NCBI RefSeq assembly: GCF_900103325.1
Contig: NZ_FMXM01000027.1
Location: 1 to 64,000, forward strand
From: Mesorhizobium qingshengii
GTDB lineage: Bacteria > Pseudomonadota > Alphaproteobacteria > Rhizobiales > Rhizobiaceae
Direction of reading: 5' to 3'
Length of the DNA: 64,000 nt
Numbering within the stretch: the stretch's first letter is position 1; each line of letters opens with the position of its first letter. The notes below the pieces were generated by a model. The model was not told where the DNA came from, ran no database searches, and worked only from the letters and a program-made list of their open reading frames with translations. Of this stretch, positions 41,749 to 51,123 are shown in pieces. The position numbers and the translations under genes were made by a program.

Positions 41749-43653
41749 GTGGCCGTGCTGCAGACCGAGGCCAACTCAGGCTCCGATATTTCCGCGGCGC
41801 GCCTGGCAGGGCGCATTGCTGCCACCGGCGGCTTTGAGCAAGCGCTTGCCACTGGCCTGTTCTCGACACCTCACCGGATCACGTTGAGCGAGGCACTCGT
41901 GCTCGGCCTTCTCAAGCAAGGGGTGAGCAAATATTTTGCCATCTTCGGCCACGGTTCTACCGCGCTTGCCGAGACCTTGCGTGTCTACGAAATCCATGGA
42001 CTTGTCAGGGTCTGGCAATGCCGCAACGAGGTCGAGATGGCGCATGCCGCCACCGTGCTTCGGTGGGCCTATGGCGAACCCTCGGCCGTCGTGACCTCTA
42101 TCGGGCCCGGCGCATTACAGGCCATGGCCGGGTCGCTCGCTGCCGCCTCGAATGGGATTGGCGTCTATCACCTCTATGGTGACGAGACGACACATGGCGA
42201 AGGCTACAATATGCAGCAGGTGCCGAAACCGGAGCAGATGCTCTTCGGCCGGATCACCGCGCTGATGGGACGCTCCTATGTGCTGCATACGCCCGACGCG
42301 CTGCGCGACGCCTTGCGCCGCGGCGCGGCGACCGTGTTCCATGATTTCAAGGCTGGCCCGTTCTACCTGCTGCTGCCGATCAACACGCAGCCGAAGGAAG
42401 TCGACATCCGGATAGAGACGCTGCCGGCGGTGACGCCGATCGCCCCTTCGGCCCCGGCCGCGCCGGCCTCGCTCGACCGAGCCGAGGGGTTGATCCGCGC
42501 AACCGCACGCATTGTCGTCAAGGCCGGTGGCGGCAGCCGCGGCCATGCCGAAGCTCTGCGGCGCTTCGCCGAAGCTTCGGGTGCCGCCGTCGTGCTGAGC
42601 CCCGGATCAACCGGCGTCGTGCCGGACGATCATCCGCAGAACATGCATGTTGGCGGGTCGAAGGGTTCGATCAGTGGTAACTGGGCCATGGAGCATGCCG
42701 AACTGCTGGTCGTCGTCGGCTCGCGCGGCGTCTGCCAGTCCGACTGCTCCGGAATTGGCTATCCCCGGGTCACCAATGTCATCAACGTCAATGCCGATCT
42801 CGACGACGTTCAGCACTACAACAACACGACAGCGCTACACGGCGACATCGGCACCATTCTCGCAGCGCTGACGGCGCGCCTCGAAAGTGCAGGTTTGTTG
42901 GTGGACCGCGCTCGGCAGGCCTGGCTCGGCGATTGCCTGACTGAAAAGCGGCGGTGGGGGGCCTTCAAGAGGGTGCGCTACGAAGCGGCCCCGATCATCG
43001 ACGCAGTCTGGGGACGGCCGGTGCTGACCCAGCCGCGCGCTATCAAAGTGGTCGCCGATTTTTGCAAGGCCAATGACGCGCTCAAGCTGTTCGACGCCGG
43101 CGATGTCCAGGCGAACGGTTTTCAGATCGTCGAGGACGAACGGCCTGAGGACACGATCACAGAAAGCGGTGCGTCCTACATGGGCTTTGCAGTCTCGGGA
43201 TTGCTCGCCGCCGCCGTGGCGGACAAGCCGCGTTACACAGTCGCCTTTACCGGCGACGGATCGTTCATGATGAACCCACAGATCCTGGTCGACGGTGTCG
43301 AACATGGCCTGCATGCCACGATCGTCCTGTTCGACAATCGTCGGATGGCGGCGATCACCTCCCTGCAGCTTGCCCAGTATGGCCGCGAATTCCGCACCAA
43401 TGACAGCGTTGCGGTCGATTATGTCCGGTTCGCCGGTGCGATTGAAGGCGTGCTGGCGCTCGACGGCGGCAATTCACCCGACAGCCTGCTGGACGCATTG
43501 AGGCGGGCACATGCTTATCGTGGACTGAGCGTGGTGCATGTGCCCGTTTACTTCGGCGACGATCCGGTCGCCTCCCTGGGCGCCCATGGTTCCTGGAACG
43601 TCGGCAACTGGGTTGCCGACGTCGAAGAAGCCTACCGGGCGGCGACGATATAG
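41749..43653 (+). CDS. ThDP-dependent enzyme, IolD-like (trihydroxycyclohexanedione hydrolase family)
   Basis: 634 residues, GTG start. It has the three-domain ThDP layout: an N-terminal Pyr domain with the catalytic Glu (WQCRNEVEMAHAATVL), a central domain (about 240-370), and a C-terminal PP domain with the ThDP motif TGDGSFMMN (about residue 502) followed after 25 residues by VLFDNRR. Overall it resembles IolD, which opens the ring of an inositol intermediate, and the distinct length and IFGHGSTAL motif support IolD rather than acetolactate synthase. No other inositol genes are present, so the substrate may differ. Confidence 0.82.
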   Translation: MAVLQTEANSGSDISAARLAGRIAATGGFEQALATGLFSTPHRITLSEALVLGLLKQGVSKYFAIFGHGSTALAETLRVYEIHGLVRVWQCRNEVEMAHAATVLRWAYGEPSAVVTSIGPGALQAMAGSLAAASNGIGVYHLYGDETTHGEGYNMQQVPKPEQMLFGRITALMGRSYVLHTPDALRDALRRGAATVFHDFKAGPFYLLLPINTQPKEVDIRIETLPAVTPIAPSAPAAPASLDRAEGLIRATARIVVKAGGGSRGHAEALRRFAEASGAAVVLSPGSTGVVPDDHPQNMHVGGSKGSISGNWAMEHAELLVVVGSRGVCQSDCSGIGYPRVTNVINVNADLDDVQHYNNTTALHGDIGTILAALTARLESAGLLVDRARQAWLGDCLTEKRRWGAFKRVRYEAAPIIDAVWGRPVLTQPRAIKVVADFCKANDALKLFDAGDVQANGFQIVEDERPEDTITESGASYMGFAVSGLLAAAVADKPRYTVAFTGDGSFMMNPQILVDGVEHGLHATIVLFDNRRMAAITSLQLAQYGREFRTNDSVAVDYVRFAGAIEGVLALDGGNSPDSLLDALRRAHAYRGLSVVHVPVYFGDDPVASLGAHGSWNVGNWVADVEEAYRAATI

Positions 43654-43664
43654 GAACTTCCCCC

Positions 43665-45119
43665 ATGTATGAGAACTATGGCCTTTTTATCGAGAACCGG
43701 TGGCGGCCCGCCGGTTCCGGCGAAACCCGCGCGGTCGTCAGCCCCGTCACCGGCGAACCGGTCGGTCACGTGCCGAACGCCGCCCAAGGAGACATCGACA
43801 CGGCGCTGGCAGGCGCAGAGGCTGCTTTCAGGGTCTGGCGTGCCGTTGCGGTCTGGGAGCGTGGCCGAACTCTCGCCAGGGCGTCATCGCTGATCCGCAC
43901 GCGCGCCGATGCGATCGCCCGGATGATCAGCACCGAAACGGGCAAACCCCTCGCCGAGTCGATGGGTGAAATCAACGCCACGGCCGACCAGTTCGAATGG
44001 TATGGCGAGGAAGCCAAGCGTATCTATGGCCAGATCATCCCGGGTCGCAACGCCACCGACCGCATGTCGGTGACATACCAGCCGGTCGGTGTCTGCCTTT
44101 CGTTGTCTGCATGGAATTTTCCTGCTCTGCTCCCGGGTCGAAAGATCGCCGCGGCACTTGCTGCGGGATGTTCGGTTATTGCGAGGCCGGCGTCTGAAGC
44201 GCCAGGCGCATGCTTTGCCATCGCACAGGCGCTGATGGATGCCGGCCTTCCCTCCGGGGTCCTGACGATCCTGACTGGCGATCCAGGGCCGATCTCCGAA
44301 CGACTGATCGCTTCGCCTGTTGTCCGCAAAGTCTCGCTGACGGGATCCGTCCGGGTTGGCAAGCATATCCTGTCGCTCTGCGCTGCGGGCATAAAGAAGG
44401 TCACGATGGAGCTTGGCGGCCATGCGCCGGTGATCATCCATGCGGACGCCGATCCTGTCGCGACGGCGGAACGGGTTGCCGCAGCGAAATTCCGTAACGG
44501 CGGGCAGGTGTGCATTTCGCCCAGCCGCTTCTATGTGCATGTGAAGATCAAGCGCGAATTCGAAGACGCCTTCAAATCGTTTGCCGAGAAACTCGTCGTG
44601 GGCGACGGACTTTCGGAAGGCGTCACCATGGGGCCGCTCATCCGCCCTAGCGCGGTCGAACAGTCGCTTGGACTTGTCGAGGACGCCGTTAAGCACGGGG
44701 CGAAGCTCCTGACCGGCGGGCGCCGGCCAAGCCAGTTCAACAAGGGCAACTTCCTGGAGCCTACGGTATTGACGGACGTGCCCGACGAGGCGCGAATCAT
44801 GCATGAGGAACCGTTTGCGCCGGTCGCTCCGATTGCCGGTTTCTCCCGGCTCGACGACGTGATCCGTCGCGCCAACAGCGTGCCTTTCGGCCTCGCTTCC
44901 TATGTCTTTACGCATGATGACGCGCTCGCGGCGCTCACGGCAGAGGGCATCGATGCAGGCATGGTTGGCGTGAACGAAACCATGCTGGCAACCGCGGAGG
45001 CGCCGTTCGGTGGCATCAAGGAGAGCGGGTTCGGCCGGGAAGGCGGCTCGCTCGGAATCATGGACTATCTCGAGCCGAAATATATCCGGCACCGGCTGGT
45101 AGTGAGGAGTGCCCTCTGA
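43665..45119 (+). CDS. NAD(P)-dependent aldehyde dehydrogenase
   Basis: 484 residues. The catalytic Cys283 (GGQVCISPSR) and general base Glu249 (VTMELGGHAP) are in place, as are WNFPALLPGRK and SFGREGG-like end (SGFGREGGSLGIMDYLEPKY). The usual Lys in the cofactor loop (xxKPxxxxP) is Arg here (IARPASEAP). The sequence is closest in style to succinate-semialdehyde or 2-oxoglutarate-semialdehyde dehydrogenases, which finish pentonate and uronate pathways. It overlaps the following dehydratase gene by one base. Confidence 0.9.
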   Translation: MYENYGLFIENRWRPAGSGETRAVVSPVTGEPVGHVPNAAQGDIDTALAGAEAAFRVWRAVAVWERGRTLARASSLIRTRADAIARMISTETGKPLAESMGEINATADQFEWYGEEAKRIYGQIIPGRNATDRMSVTYQPVGVCLSLSAWNFPALLPGRKIAAALAAGCSVIARPASEAPGACFAIAQALMDAGLPSGVLTILTGDPGPISERLIASPVVRKVSLTGSVRVGKHILSLCAAGIKKVTMELGGHAPVIIHADADPVATAERVAAAKFRNGGQVCISPSRFYVHVKIKREFEDAFKSFAEKLVVGDGLSEGVTMGPLIRPSAVEQSLGLVEDAVKHGAKLLTGGRRPSQFNKGNFLEPTVLTDVPDEARIMHEEPFAPVAPIAGFSRLDDVIRRANSVPFGLASYVFTHDDALAALTAEGIDAGMVGVNETMLATAEAPFGGIKESGFGREGGSLGIMDYLEPKYIRHRLVVRSAL

Positions 45120-46828
45120 TGGTCGACAGGCATGAAGGCCTTACCGGTGGCCTCACCAACTACGGCGACAGGGAATTTGCCCGCTATCTGCGCCGCTCCT
45201 TCGCGAAATCGATGGGCTACACCGACGCGTCGCTCGACAAGCCGATCGTCGGCATCTGCTATACGGAAAGCGGCTTCAATAACTGCCACCGCCATTTTCC
45301 CGAGCTCCTGGAGGCGGTGAAACGGGGCGTGCTCGCTGCCGGCGCCCTGCCGGTGCCGTTTCCGGTGATTTCACTCGGCGAAGTTTTCCTCAGTCCGACC
45401 AGCATGCAGTTTCGCAATCTAATGGCCATGGATGTCGAGGAAATGATCCGCGCCCAGCCGATGGACTCGGTCATCCTGATGGGCGGTTGCGACAAGACTG
45501 TGCCGGCGCTGCTGATGGGCGCGGCCTCGGCCGGCAAGCCTGCGGTTCTTCTGGTGGCAGGTCCGATGATGACTGGGCGGCACAAAGGCGAACGGCTAGG
45601 TGCCTGCACAGATTGCCGCCGCTTCTGGGGACAGTATCGCGGTGGCACCATCGATGAGGCCGAGATCAACCAGGTCGAGGGACGTCTCGCCGTGACGGCC
45701 GGCACCTGCGCGGTGATGGGAACAGCCAGCACCATGGCGCTGATCGGCGAGACGCTCGGCATGTGCCTGCCAGATACGGCGGCCATCCCAGCCGTGCATG
45801 CCGACCGGCTGCGGGCTGCTGAGGAGACCGGCGCGCTTGCCGCGCGGCTCGTCGGCTCGAATCAGACGCCGGACAAGATCGTCACCGCGGCTTCGGTGGA
45901 AAACGCAATGCGGGTGCTGCTGGCGGTGTCAGGTTCGACAAACGCGCTGATTCATCTGACCGCAATAGCCGGCCGGTTGGGGATCGATGTCGATCTCGAC
46001 CATTTCAACAGGCTCTCCGACGAGACGCCGGTCGTGGTCAACCTCAAGCCCGTCGGGCAAGGTTACATGGAAGACTTCCACACGGCGGGCGGGCTCGAGG
46101 GCGTGTTGCGCGCGATTGCACCACTGCTTGATCTCAATGCGGTCGACATTACCGGGCAATCGATGGCGGAGCGGCTGGCGAAGCCGTTGTCCGACCCGAT
46201 CGACCGGACCTATATCCGTTCTGCCGAGGATCCCATTGAGCGGGAGGGCGGACTTATCGCGCTCAATGGATCACTCGCGCCGGGTGGTGCCGTGCTGAAG
46301 CGTGCTGCAGCAACGCCTGGGCTGCTCGAACACGAGGGCCGCGCAGTTGTGTTCTCATCGCTGGATGATCTCGCCGCCAGGATCGACGATCCCGATCTCG
46401 ATGTGAACGCCGACGACATACTGGTCCTGCAGAACGCCGGCCCGAAAAGCCCTTCCGGAATGCCGGAAGCCGGCTATCTTCCGATTCCGAAAAAGCTCGC
46501 ACGTCAGGGTGTCAAGGACATGGTGCGAATCTCGGATGCGAGGATGAGCGGCACCGCCTTCGGCACGATCGTGCTGCATGTCACGCCGGAGACAGCTTTG
46601 GGCGGTCCTCTCGCACTTGTATGCAACGGCGATCGTATTCGGCTCTCCGCCAGGGACAAACGGATCGATCTGCTTGTCGACGAAGCCGAACTCGCTCGGC
46701 GCAAGGTCGAATTCCGACCGGACGCAGATGTCCCGGCGCGGGGTTACCAAGCGCTCTACCGTCGCTCAGTGCTGCCTGCCACGCTCGGATGTGATTTCGA
46801 CTTTCTGCGTGTCACGAAGACAGTCTGA
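45119..46828 (+). CDS. IlvD/Edd-family sugar-acid dehydratase
   Basis: 569 residues. Cys56 (NNCHRHF), Cys124 (GGCDKTVP) and Cys197 (GTCAVMG) occupy the positions of the Fe-S ligands in rhizobial L-arabinonate-type dehydratases (59/127/200 there). GACTDCRRFWGQYRGG is a signature of the sugar-acid rather than the dihydroxyacid branch. It would convert an aldonate into a 2-keto-3-deoxy acid. It is the last gene of the IclR-led operon. Confidence 0.9.
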   Translation: MVDRHEGLTGGLTNYGDREFARYLRRSFAKSMGYTDASLDKPIVGICYTESGFNNCHRHFPELLEAVKRGVLAAGALPVPFPVISLGEVFLSPTSMQFRNLMAMDVEEMIRAQPMDSVILMGGCDKTVPALLMGAASAGKPAVLLVAGPMMTGRHKGERLGACTDCRRFWGQYRGGTIDEAEINQVEGRLAVTAGTCAVMGTASTMALIGETLGMCLPDTAAIPAVHADRLRAAEETGALAARLVGSNQTPDKIVTAASVENAMRVLLAVSGSTNALIHLTAIAGRLGIDVDLDHFNRLSDETPVVVNLKPVGQGYMEDFHTAGGLEGVLRAIAPLLDLNAVDITGQSMAERLAKPLSDPIDRTYIRSAEDPIEREGGLIALNGSLAPGGAVLKRAAATPGLLEHEGRAVVFSSLDDLAARIDDPDLDVNADDILVLQNAGPKSPSGMPEAGYLPIPKKLARQGVKDMVRISDARMSGTAFGTIVLHVTPETALGGPLALVCNGDRIRLSARDKRIDLLVDEAELARRKVEFRPDADVPARGYQALYRRSVLPATLGCDFDFLRVTKTV

Positions 46829-47051
46829 TGCAGGCATTCGCCTGATCAGAGTGACTGGATTTTGAAGTCCAGCGCAGCGAAACGAAAATCCGCACGCTGC
46901 CCGATATGGCGTAGTAGGGACCTCGGCGCTTGATCAGTGCGCCGAGGTCAGTCGATGCATTTCGAATAGTGGTCAAACGCAGTCGGGCCTCACCAACACC
47001 ATCGGTCATCGACCGAGACTGGCCACACCAGGTTGCGCTGCCGGATGACCT

Positions 47052-47342
47052 TTGCACCGACAGGAACTTCACCATAATCGCGACGTTCTGCCAGGGCTTA
47101 AGCACCAGACGCGGCATGTTCAGGCGATATGGCCCAACGGCAGATATGAATCCTATCGGCTCCATCGCTTCAGCGATGCCGCATCCGCGGAGGCGTTTCT
47201 TGATCACTTTGAAGGGCTGAGGTTCGATCCAAGGCGGGATCGGGAGAATGGAAAGGTGCGAGGGGTCTGGCGGCGCACGGGCAAATACACGCAAGTCCTC
47301 GATCTCGGACCGCTCAGCGTGCCAGAGATTCTGCGCAGCTGA
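47052..47342 (+). CDS. small conserved hypothetical protein
   Basis: Up to 96 residues; the convincing part is VQAIWPNGRYESYRLHRFSD, AASAEAFLDHFEGLRFDPRR, then GVWRRTGKYTQVLDLGPLSV PEILRS. This resembles short rhizobial proteins of unknown role. The first 22 residues look non-native, so the true start may be later or altered. It is convergent with the SRAP gene, ending 1 bp before it. Confidence 0.45.
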   Translation: MHRQELHHNRDVLPGLKHQTRHVQAIWPNGRYESYRLHRFSDAASAEAFLDHFEGLRFDPRRDRENGKVRGVWRRTGKYTQVLDLGPLSVPEILRS

Positions 47343-47343
47343 G

Positions 47344-47936
47344 TCACGAGCTTTCGGGGCGAACGGTCTCGGCCGAGAGCGATCCGGCGGGCAGCGGCCG
47401 CAACAGCTTGGCCTCAGGCTTGGTCAAATTGATCCAGTCGGCCCAATCCTCCGGCTGAAGGACCACAACCTGCCGATTGTGATACGGCGCGACATCCGCC
47501 CCGGATCGGTCGTCAGCATTGTGAAGGCGGGTGGCTTGTTGCCAACGGCTTCGCGCCAAAGACCTGCGATGGCCATGAACGGAGAGCCGTTGAGCGTAAA
47601 GCGATGTTTCGCCCTCGGATATCTGGTGCCTGTGAATTCGAAGAATCCCGACGCGGGAACGAGGCAGCGTTTGCTGTTTCCGAATTGCCGGCCTTCGGAG
47701 CGGAAGTTGAACACAGGCCCGCTTTTTGGTCCGCTTGGTGGAAATCCAAACGTCATCGATGCAAGTTCGATCGTCTCATCAGCGGCGCGCATTACTGGCC
47801 CTGGGTCATTGATCCGAATGTCGTCCGCCCGGGGCAAATCCAGTTCGGTCTGGTGGGTCGGGATTTTAAGCGCCAGTGACGCCATCATCCGGCAATATTC
47901 GGCCCAAGCGACATGCTGCTCGTAGTCGTTACACAT
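47344..47936 (-). pseudogene. SRAP (SOS response-associated peptidase, YedK/HMCES) with a frameshift
   Basis: From ATG 47936: MCNDYEQHVAWAEYC has the catalytic Cys2; ASGFFEF supplies the active-site Glu; FTMLTTDPG follows. At the CCCC run 47499-47502 (GGGG on the coding strand) one base is missing, and the rest continues in another frame as ADVAPYHNRQVVVLQPEDWA, then LLRPLPAGSLSAETV. SRAP proteins form a thiazolidine crosslink with abasic sites in single-stranded DNA. The frameshift in a G run may be real or a read error. Intact length would be about 197 residues. Confidence 0.75.
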
Positions 47937-48803
47937 GGACGTCTCCGGACAGGGGCGATCTATCCACACTACGGCATGTTGGGACGCGATGGAAATCGTG
48001 CGGCTCGTTTCAAATGCGGGCACTGTGCAGGGGATCAGCACGCCATCCGCTGAAGCTTTGGCCGGCCCACGACACTTGACTGGCCTGGCGCACTGGCCCC
48101 GCTCGCACGCATTGAGCGGAGCCTTTCAGGTGCGTCGCGCGCCAAACGACCGACAGCCTGCCGATCGCGGGAACCTCTTGCCTTCCTCAGGTCGGCGATT
48201 GCTCTCGCATTGTGGATGGAAGGCGCGCGGTAGGAGGGCCCACGACCGGGCTAAGGCGTGTCAAATCGGCCCAATGGTCCCGGCATCCAATTGCACCGGC
48301 TTACAGAGCAGGGGTCAGTGAAATCGGCGCGTAATAGTCTGGAAATTGTGTCTCCTATTTCATCCCCGGAAAGAGGGAACTGCGCGATTTTGTCCGACCT
48401 CGTTGGCGATGGGGCGCAAGACCAACTCCTTGGCCGCAACGGATGTTGCCGCGGCCCAAGGCGCCTATGCGAATTATCGCAAAGATTGCTCAGAAGTGGC
48501 TCAAAACTTTTCGAGCTTCAGCCGGCAGACGGCACTCGCTGAACTCCGCCATCAATTCAAATCGGAATATCACCTGAGCGATCTATCGCCTTGAACTCAA
48601 GAACACCGTCCTGCACTGGCATGGGTGCGATGAAGGCAGGCTGCAAAACTATACGCAGAACCAGAAGCAGGGAGTTTTCGCCGCATCCTGGGGCCTTGGT
48701 CCGCCACCTTCCGATCGAGTCCCAACTCTAGGCAGCGACGTGAACCCGGGCTCTGCGGGCTTATGCGCCATTGCGCACGTCTGGTCGCTTTGCAAGCAAA
48801 GGG
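47937..48803. other. intergenic DNA before the RpoE-type promoter
   Basis: About 870 bp without a convincing gene. A frame at 48409-48594 (MGRKTNSLAATDVAAAQGAY onward) has some coding character but no ribosome site and no family. Confidence 0.35.
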
Positions 48804-48832
48804 TGATCCGTAACCGACGTCACGACGTAAGA
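48804..48832 (+). promoter_or_regulatory. RpoE-type ECF promoter
   Basis: TGATCC (48804-48809), an 18-base spacer, then TAAGA (48828-48832). This matches the RpoE promoter form known from Rhodobacter sphaeroides (TGATCC-N18-TAAGA). It lies 30 bp before the DUF2147 gene and would drive the photolyase operon. Confidence 0.75.
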
Positions 48833-48861
48833 TCCGGATAATTCATGCGGAGAACTGGCCC

Positions 48862-49236
48862 ATGAAAAGAAAGACCGTATTCGTGGCGTCTATGCTCGTT
48901 TGCTCGATCGCGCATGCCGACGCTCTGTCCGATGCCCGTGGCGTTTGGTTGAGAGACGACGGCAATGCCCGCGTCAGAATTGCCCCATGCGGACAGAAGC
49001 TGTGCGCAACCAATTTGTGGATCGGTGATACCAGCAAAGGCGAAGACGTTGGCGACAAACTGATCATGACGCTGAAGCCGAATTCCGACAGCACGTTGAA
49101 GGGGACCGCATATGACCCCAAGCGAAAGCTGACCTTTTCGATGACGCTGCGGGTCGCCAGCAAGGGGTTGACGACGCGCGGCTGTGTGGCCAGCGGCTTG
49201 GTCTGCAAGAATACCAGCTGGACGCCGGCAAAATGA
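48862..49236 (+). CDS. secreted DUF2147 protein
   Basis: 124 residues. Signal peptide MKRKTVFVASMLVCSIAHA, then ARGVWLRDDGNARVRIAPCG, QKLCATNLWI and the end RGCVASGLVCKNTSW, which is the DUF2147 pattern (G-x-W, C-G-x-x-L-C, and a G-C..W end). The protein is likely periplasmic with a lipocalin-like barrel; function unknown. It is the first gene after the RpoE-type promoter and 10 bp before the photolyase gene. Confidence 0.8.
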   Translation: MKRKTVFVASMLVCSIAHADALSDARGVWLRDDGNARVRIAPCGQKLCATNLWIGDTSKGEDVGDKLIMTLKPNSDSTLKGTAYDPKRKLTFSMTLRVASKGLTTRGCVASGLVCKNTSWTPAK

Positions 49237-49246
49237 TCCGGGCGGC

Positions 49247-50716
49247 ATGATGAACGGCAGATCAGGTTCGGCGCCGACGATCGTGCTCTTCCGGCGCGAC
49301 CTGCGCGTGGGCGATAACGCCGCGCTCGCGGCAGCGGTCGACCTCGGGTCGGTCTTGGCGCTCTACATTCTCGATGAGGAGAACGAGAATGTCAGGCCGA
49401 TGGGTGCGGCAAGCCGCTGGTGGCTGCACCATTCACTGGATGCGCTTGGCCAGAAGCTGCACGCTTCCGGCGCAAGACTTATTTTCACGCGGGGCCGAAC
49501 ACGCGATGTGGTCGCCAGGGCCATCGCGGCGAGCGGGGCCAAGCGTGTGCACTGGAACCGCCGCTACGAGCCGGCCGAGGCGGCAGTGGACGCGGCCCTG
49601 AAAACCGACCTTCGCGAAGCCGGCCTGGTTGTGCAAAGCTTCGATGGCGCGCTGCTCCACGAACCGTCCCTGCTCAAGACAGGCTCGGGCGGCTACTACA
49701 AGGTCTACACGCCGTTTTGGAAGGCGCTGAACGGCGGGGTCGATCGACGCGACCCGATCGATGCCCCAAGGTCGATCAAGGGTTGGAACGGCAAGTTTGA
49801 CAGCCTGTCACTGGACGATCTCGCCCTGCTCCCTAAAAAGCCTGACTGGGCGGGCGGACTTGCCGGCCGATGGACCCCCGGCGAAGACGGCGCTCGGCAA
49901 AGACTGCAGGCATTCGAAAAAGAAGATCTGCCCGACTACGAGCACCAGCGCGATATGCCTGCCCTTCAGGGCACCTCGCGCCTCTCGCCACATCTTGCTT
50001 TCGGCGAGATCACGCCTTTTCAGATATTCGCCGCGCTGCACCAGTCGCACGAGGCAGGAGCAGCGAAGTTCCGAAAGGAGGTCGCCTGGCGGGAATTCTC
50101 CTACCATCTCCTGTTCCACAATCGCGATCTGCGCGAGCGCAGCTTCCGTCCGGAGTTCGAGGTCTTCTCGTGGCGGCACGACGCACGGGCCCTCGAGGCC
50201 TGGCAAGACGGGAGGACCGGTTACCCGATCGTCGATGCCGGCATGCGCGAACTTTGGCAGACCGGATGGATGCACAACCGCGTGCGCATGATCGCCGCCT
50301 CATTCCTCATCAAGGATCTGATGCTTGACTGGCGCGACGGCGAGAAGTGGTTCTGGGACACACTGGTAGACGCGGACCCGGCGAACAATCCCGCGAGCTG
50401 GCAGTGGGTGGCCGGCTCGGGAGCCGACGCCGCGCCCTACTTCCGTATTTTCAATCCCGTCCTTCAGGGCGAGAAATTCGACCCGCATGGCGACTACGTG
50501 CGCCGCTACGTGCCCGAAATTGCCGCGCTGCCAGACCGCTACCTCCATCGGCCATGGGATGCACCCAAGGCCTTGCTGGAAGAAAAGCAAATCGAGCTGG
50601 GCAGGGACTATCCGAAACCAATCGTCGATCACGGCGCTGCCCGGGACCGGGCGCTGGCCGCCTACCATTCCGTCAGGGGCAAGGCCGACACCAACGAAAA
50701 CAGGGAGCCTTCATGA
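49247..50716 (+). CDS. phrB: deoxyribodipyrimidine photolyase (CPD photolyase, class I)
   Basis: About 489 residues; ATG 49247 or 49250. IVLFRRDLRVGDNAALAAAV is the antenna-domain start, and the FAD-binding C-terminal half has TRTGYPIVDAGM-like GRTGYPIVDAGMRELWQTGW MHNRVRM and WQWVAGSGADAAPYFRIFNP. It repairs cyclobutane pyrimidine dimers with blue light. phr genes are classical members of RpoE-ChrR regulons. Its stop overlaps the next start (ATGA). Confidence 0.92.
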   Translation: MMNGRSGSAPTIVLFRRDLRVGDNAALAAAVDLGSVLALYILDEENENVRPMGAASRWWLHHSLDALGQKLHASGARLIFTRGRTRDVVARAIAASGAKRVHWNRRYEPAEAAVDAALKTDLREAGLVVQSFDGALLHEPSLLKTGSGGYYKVYTPFWKALNGGVDRRDPIDAPRSIKGWNGKFDSLSLDDLALLPKKPDWAGGLAGRWTPGEDGARQRLQAFEKEDLPDYEHQRDMPALQGTSRLSPHLAFGEITPFQIFAALHQSHEAGAAKFRKEVAWREFSYHLLFHNRDLRERSFRPEFEVFSWRHDARALEAWQDGRTGYPIVDAGMRELWQTGWMHNRVRMIAASFLIKDLMLDWRDGEKWFWDTLVDADPANNPASWQWVAGSGADAAPYFRIFNPVLQGEKFDPHGDYVRRYVPEIAALPDRYLHRPWDAPKALLEEKQIELGRDYPKPIVDHGAARDRALAAYHSVRGKADTNENREPS

Positions 50717-51123
50717 CCCGCTATCTCGTCGCTTATGTTTCCAGCCTCCTCATATTCCTGGCTATCGATGCGATCTGGTTGACGACGATGTCGCAGCGCC
50801 TCTATCGTCGATATCTCGGCGACATTTTGGTGGAAACATTCAGCCCTGTTCCGGCCGCTCTTTTCTACCTGATCTACGTCGCCGGCATCATCATCTTCGC
50901 AACGGCACCCGCCTTTTCGACCGGCAGGTGGACCACGGCTGCCATCTATGGCGCGCTCTACGGGTTTTTCGCCTACGCCACCTACGACCTGACCAACCAG
51001 GCAACCATACGCGGCTGGCCCTTTGCAATCACGATCGCTGACATGTGCTGGGGTTCGCTGCTCAGTGCCACGACGGCGGTGCTGGGCTTTCTTGTCACCC
51101 GCTATTTCTTGCGCGGTGCCTGA
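50713..51123 (+). CDS. DUF2177 family membrane protein
   Basis: 136 residues with four hydrophobic helices: YLVAYVSSLLIFLAIDAIWL, PAALFYLIYVAGIIIFATAP, AIYGALYGFFAYATYDLTNQ and LLSATTAVLGFLVTRYFL. The AIDAIWL and YATYDLTN motifs are those of DUF2177. Function unknown; frequent neighbour of photolyase and DUF1365 genes in RpoE regulons. It ends within the convergent gene at 51095 (29-bp overlap). Confidence 0.85.
   Translation: MTRYLVAYVSSLLIFLAIDAIWLTTMSQRLYRRYLGDILVETFSPVPAALFYLIYVAGIIIFATAPAFSTGRWTTAAIYGALYGFFAYATYDLTNQATIRGWPFAITIADMCWGSLLSATTAVLGFLVTRYFLRGA

Noticed and set aside
40815-41852. 345-codon frame opposite the Gfo/Idh/MocA gene, and a 402-codon one at 43884-45092
   Set aside because: Both are antisense to genes with complete active-site motifs.
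48409-48594. Possible 61-residue protein MGRKTNSLAATDVAAAQGAY onward
   Set aside because: Weak composition signal only; no ribosome site or homologous pattern recognised.
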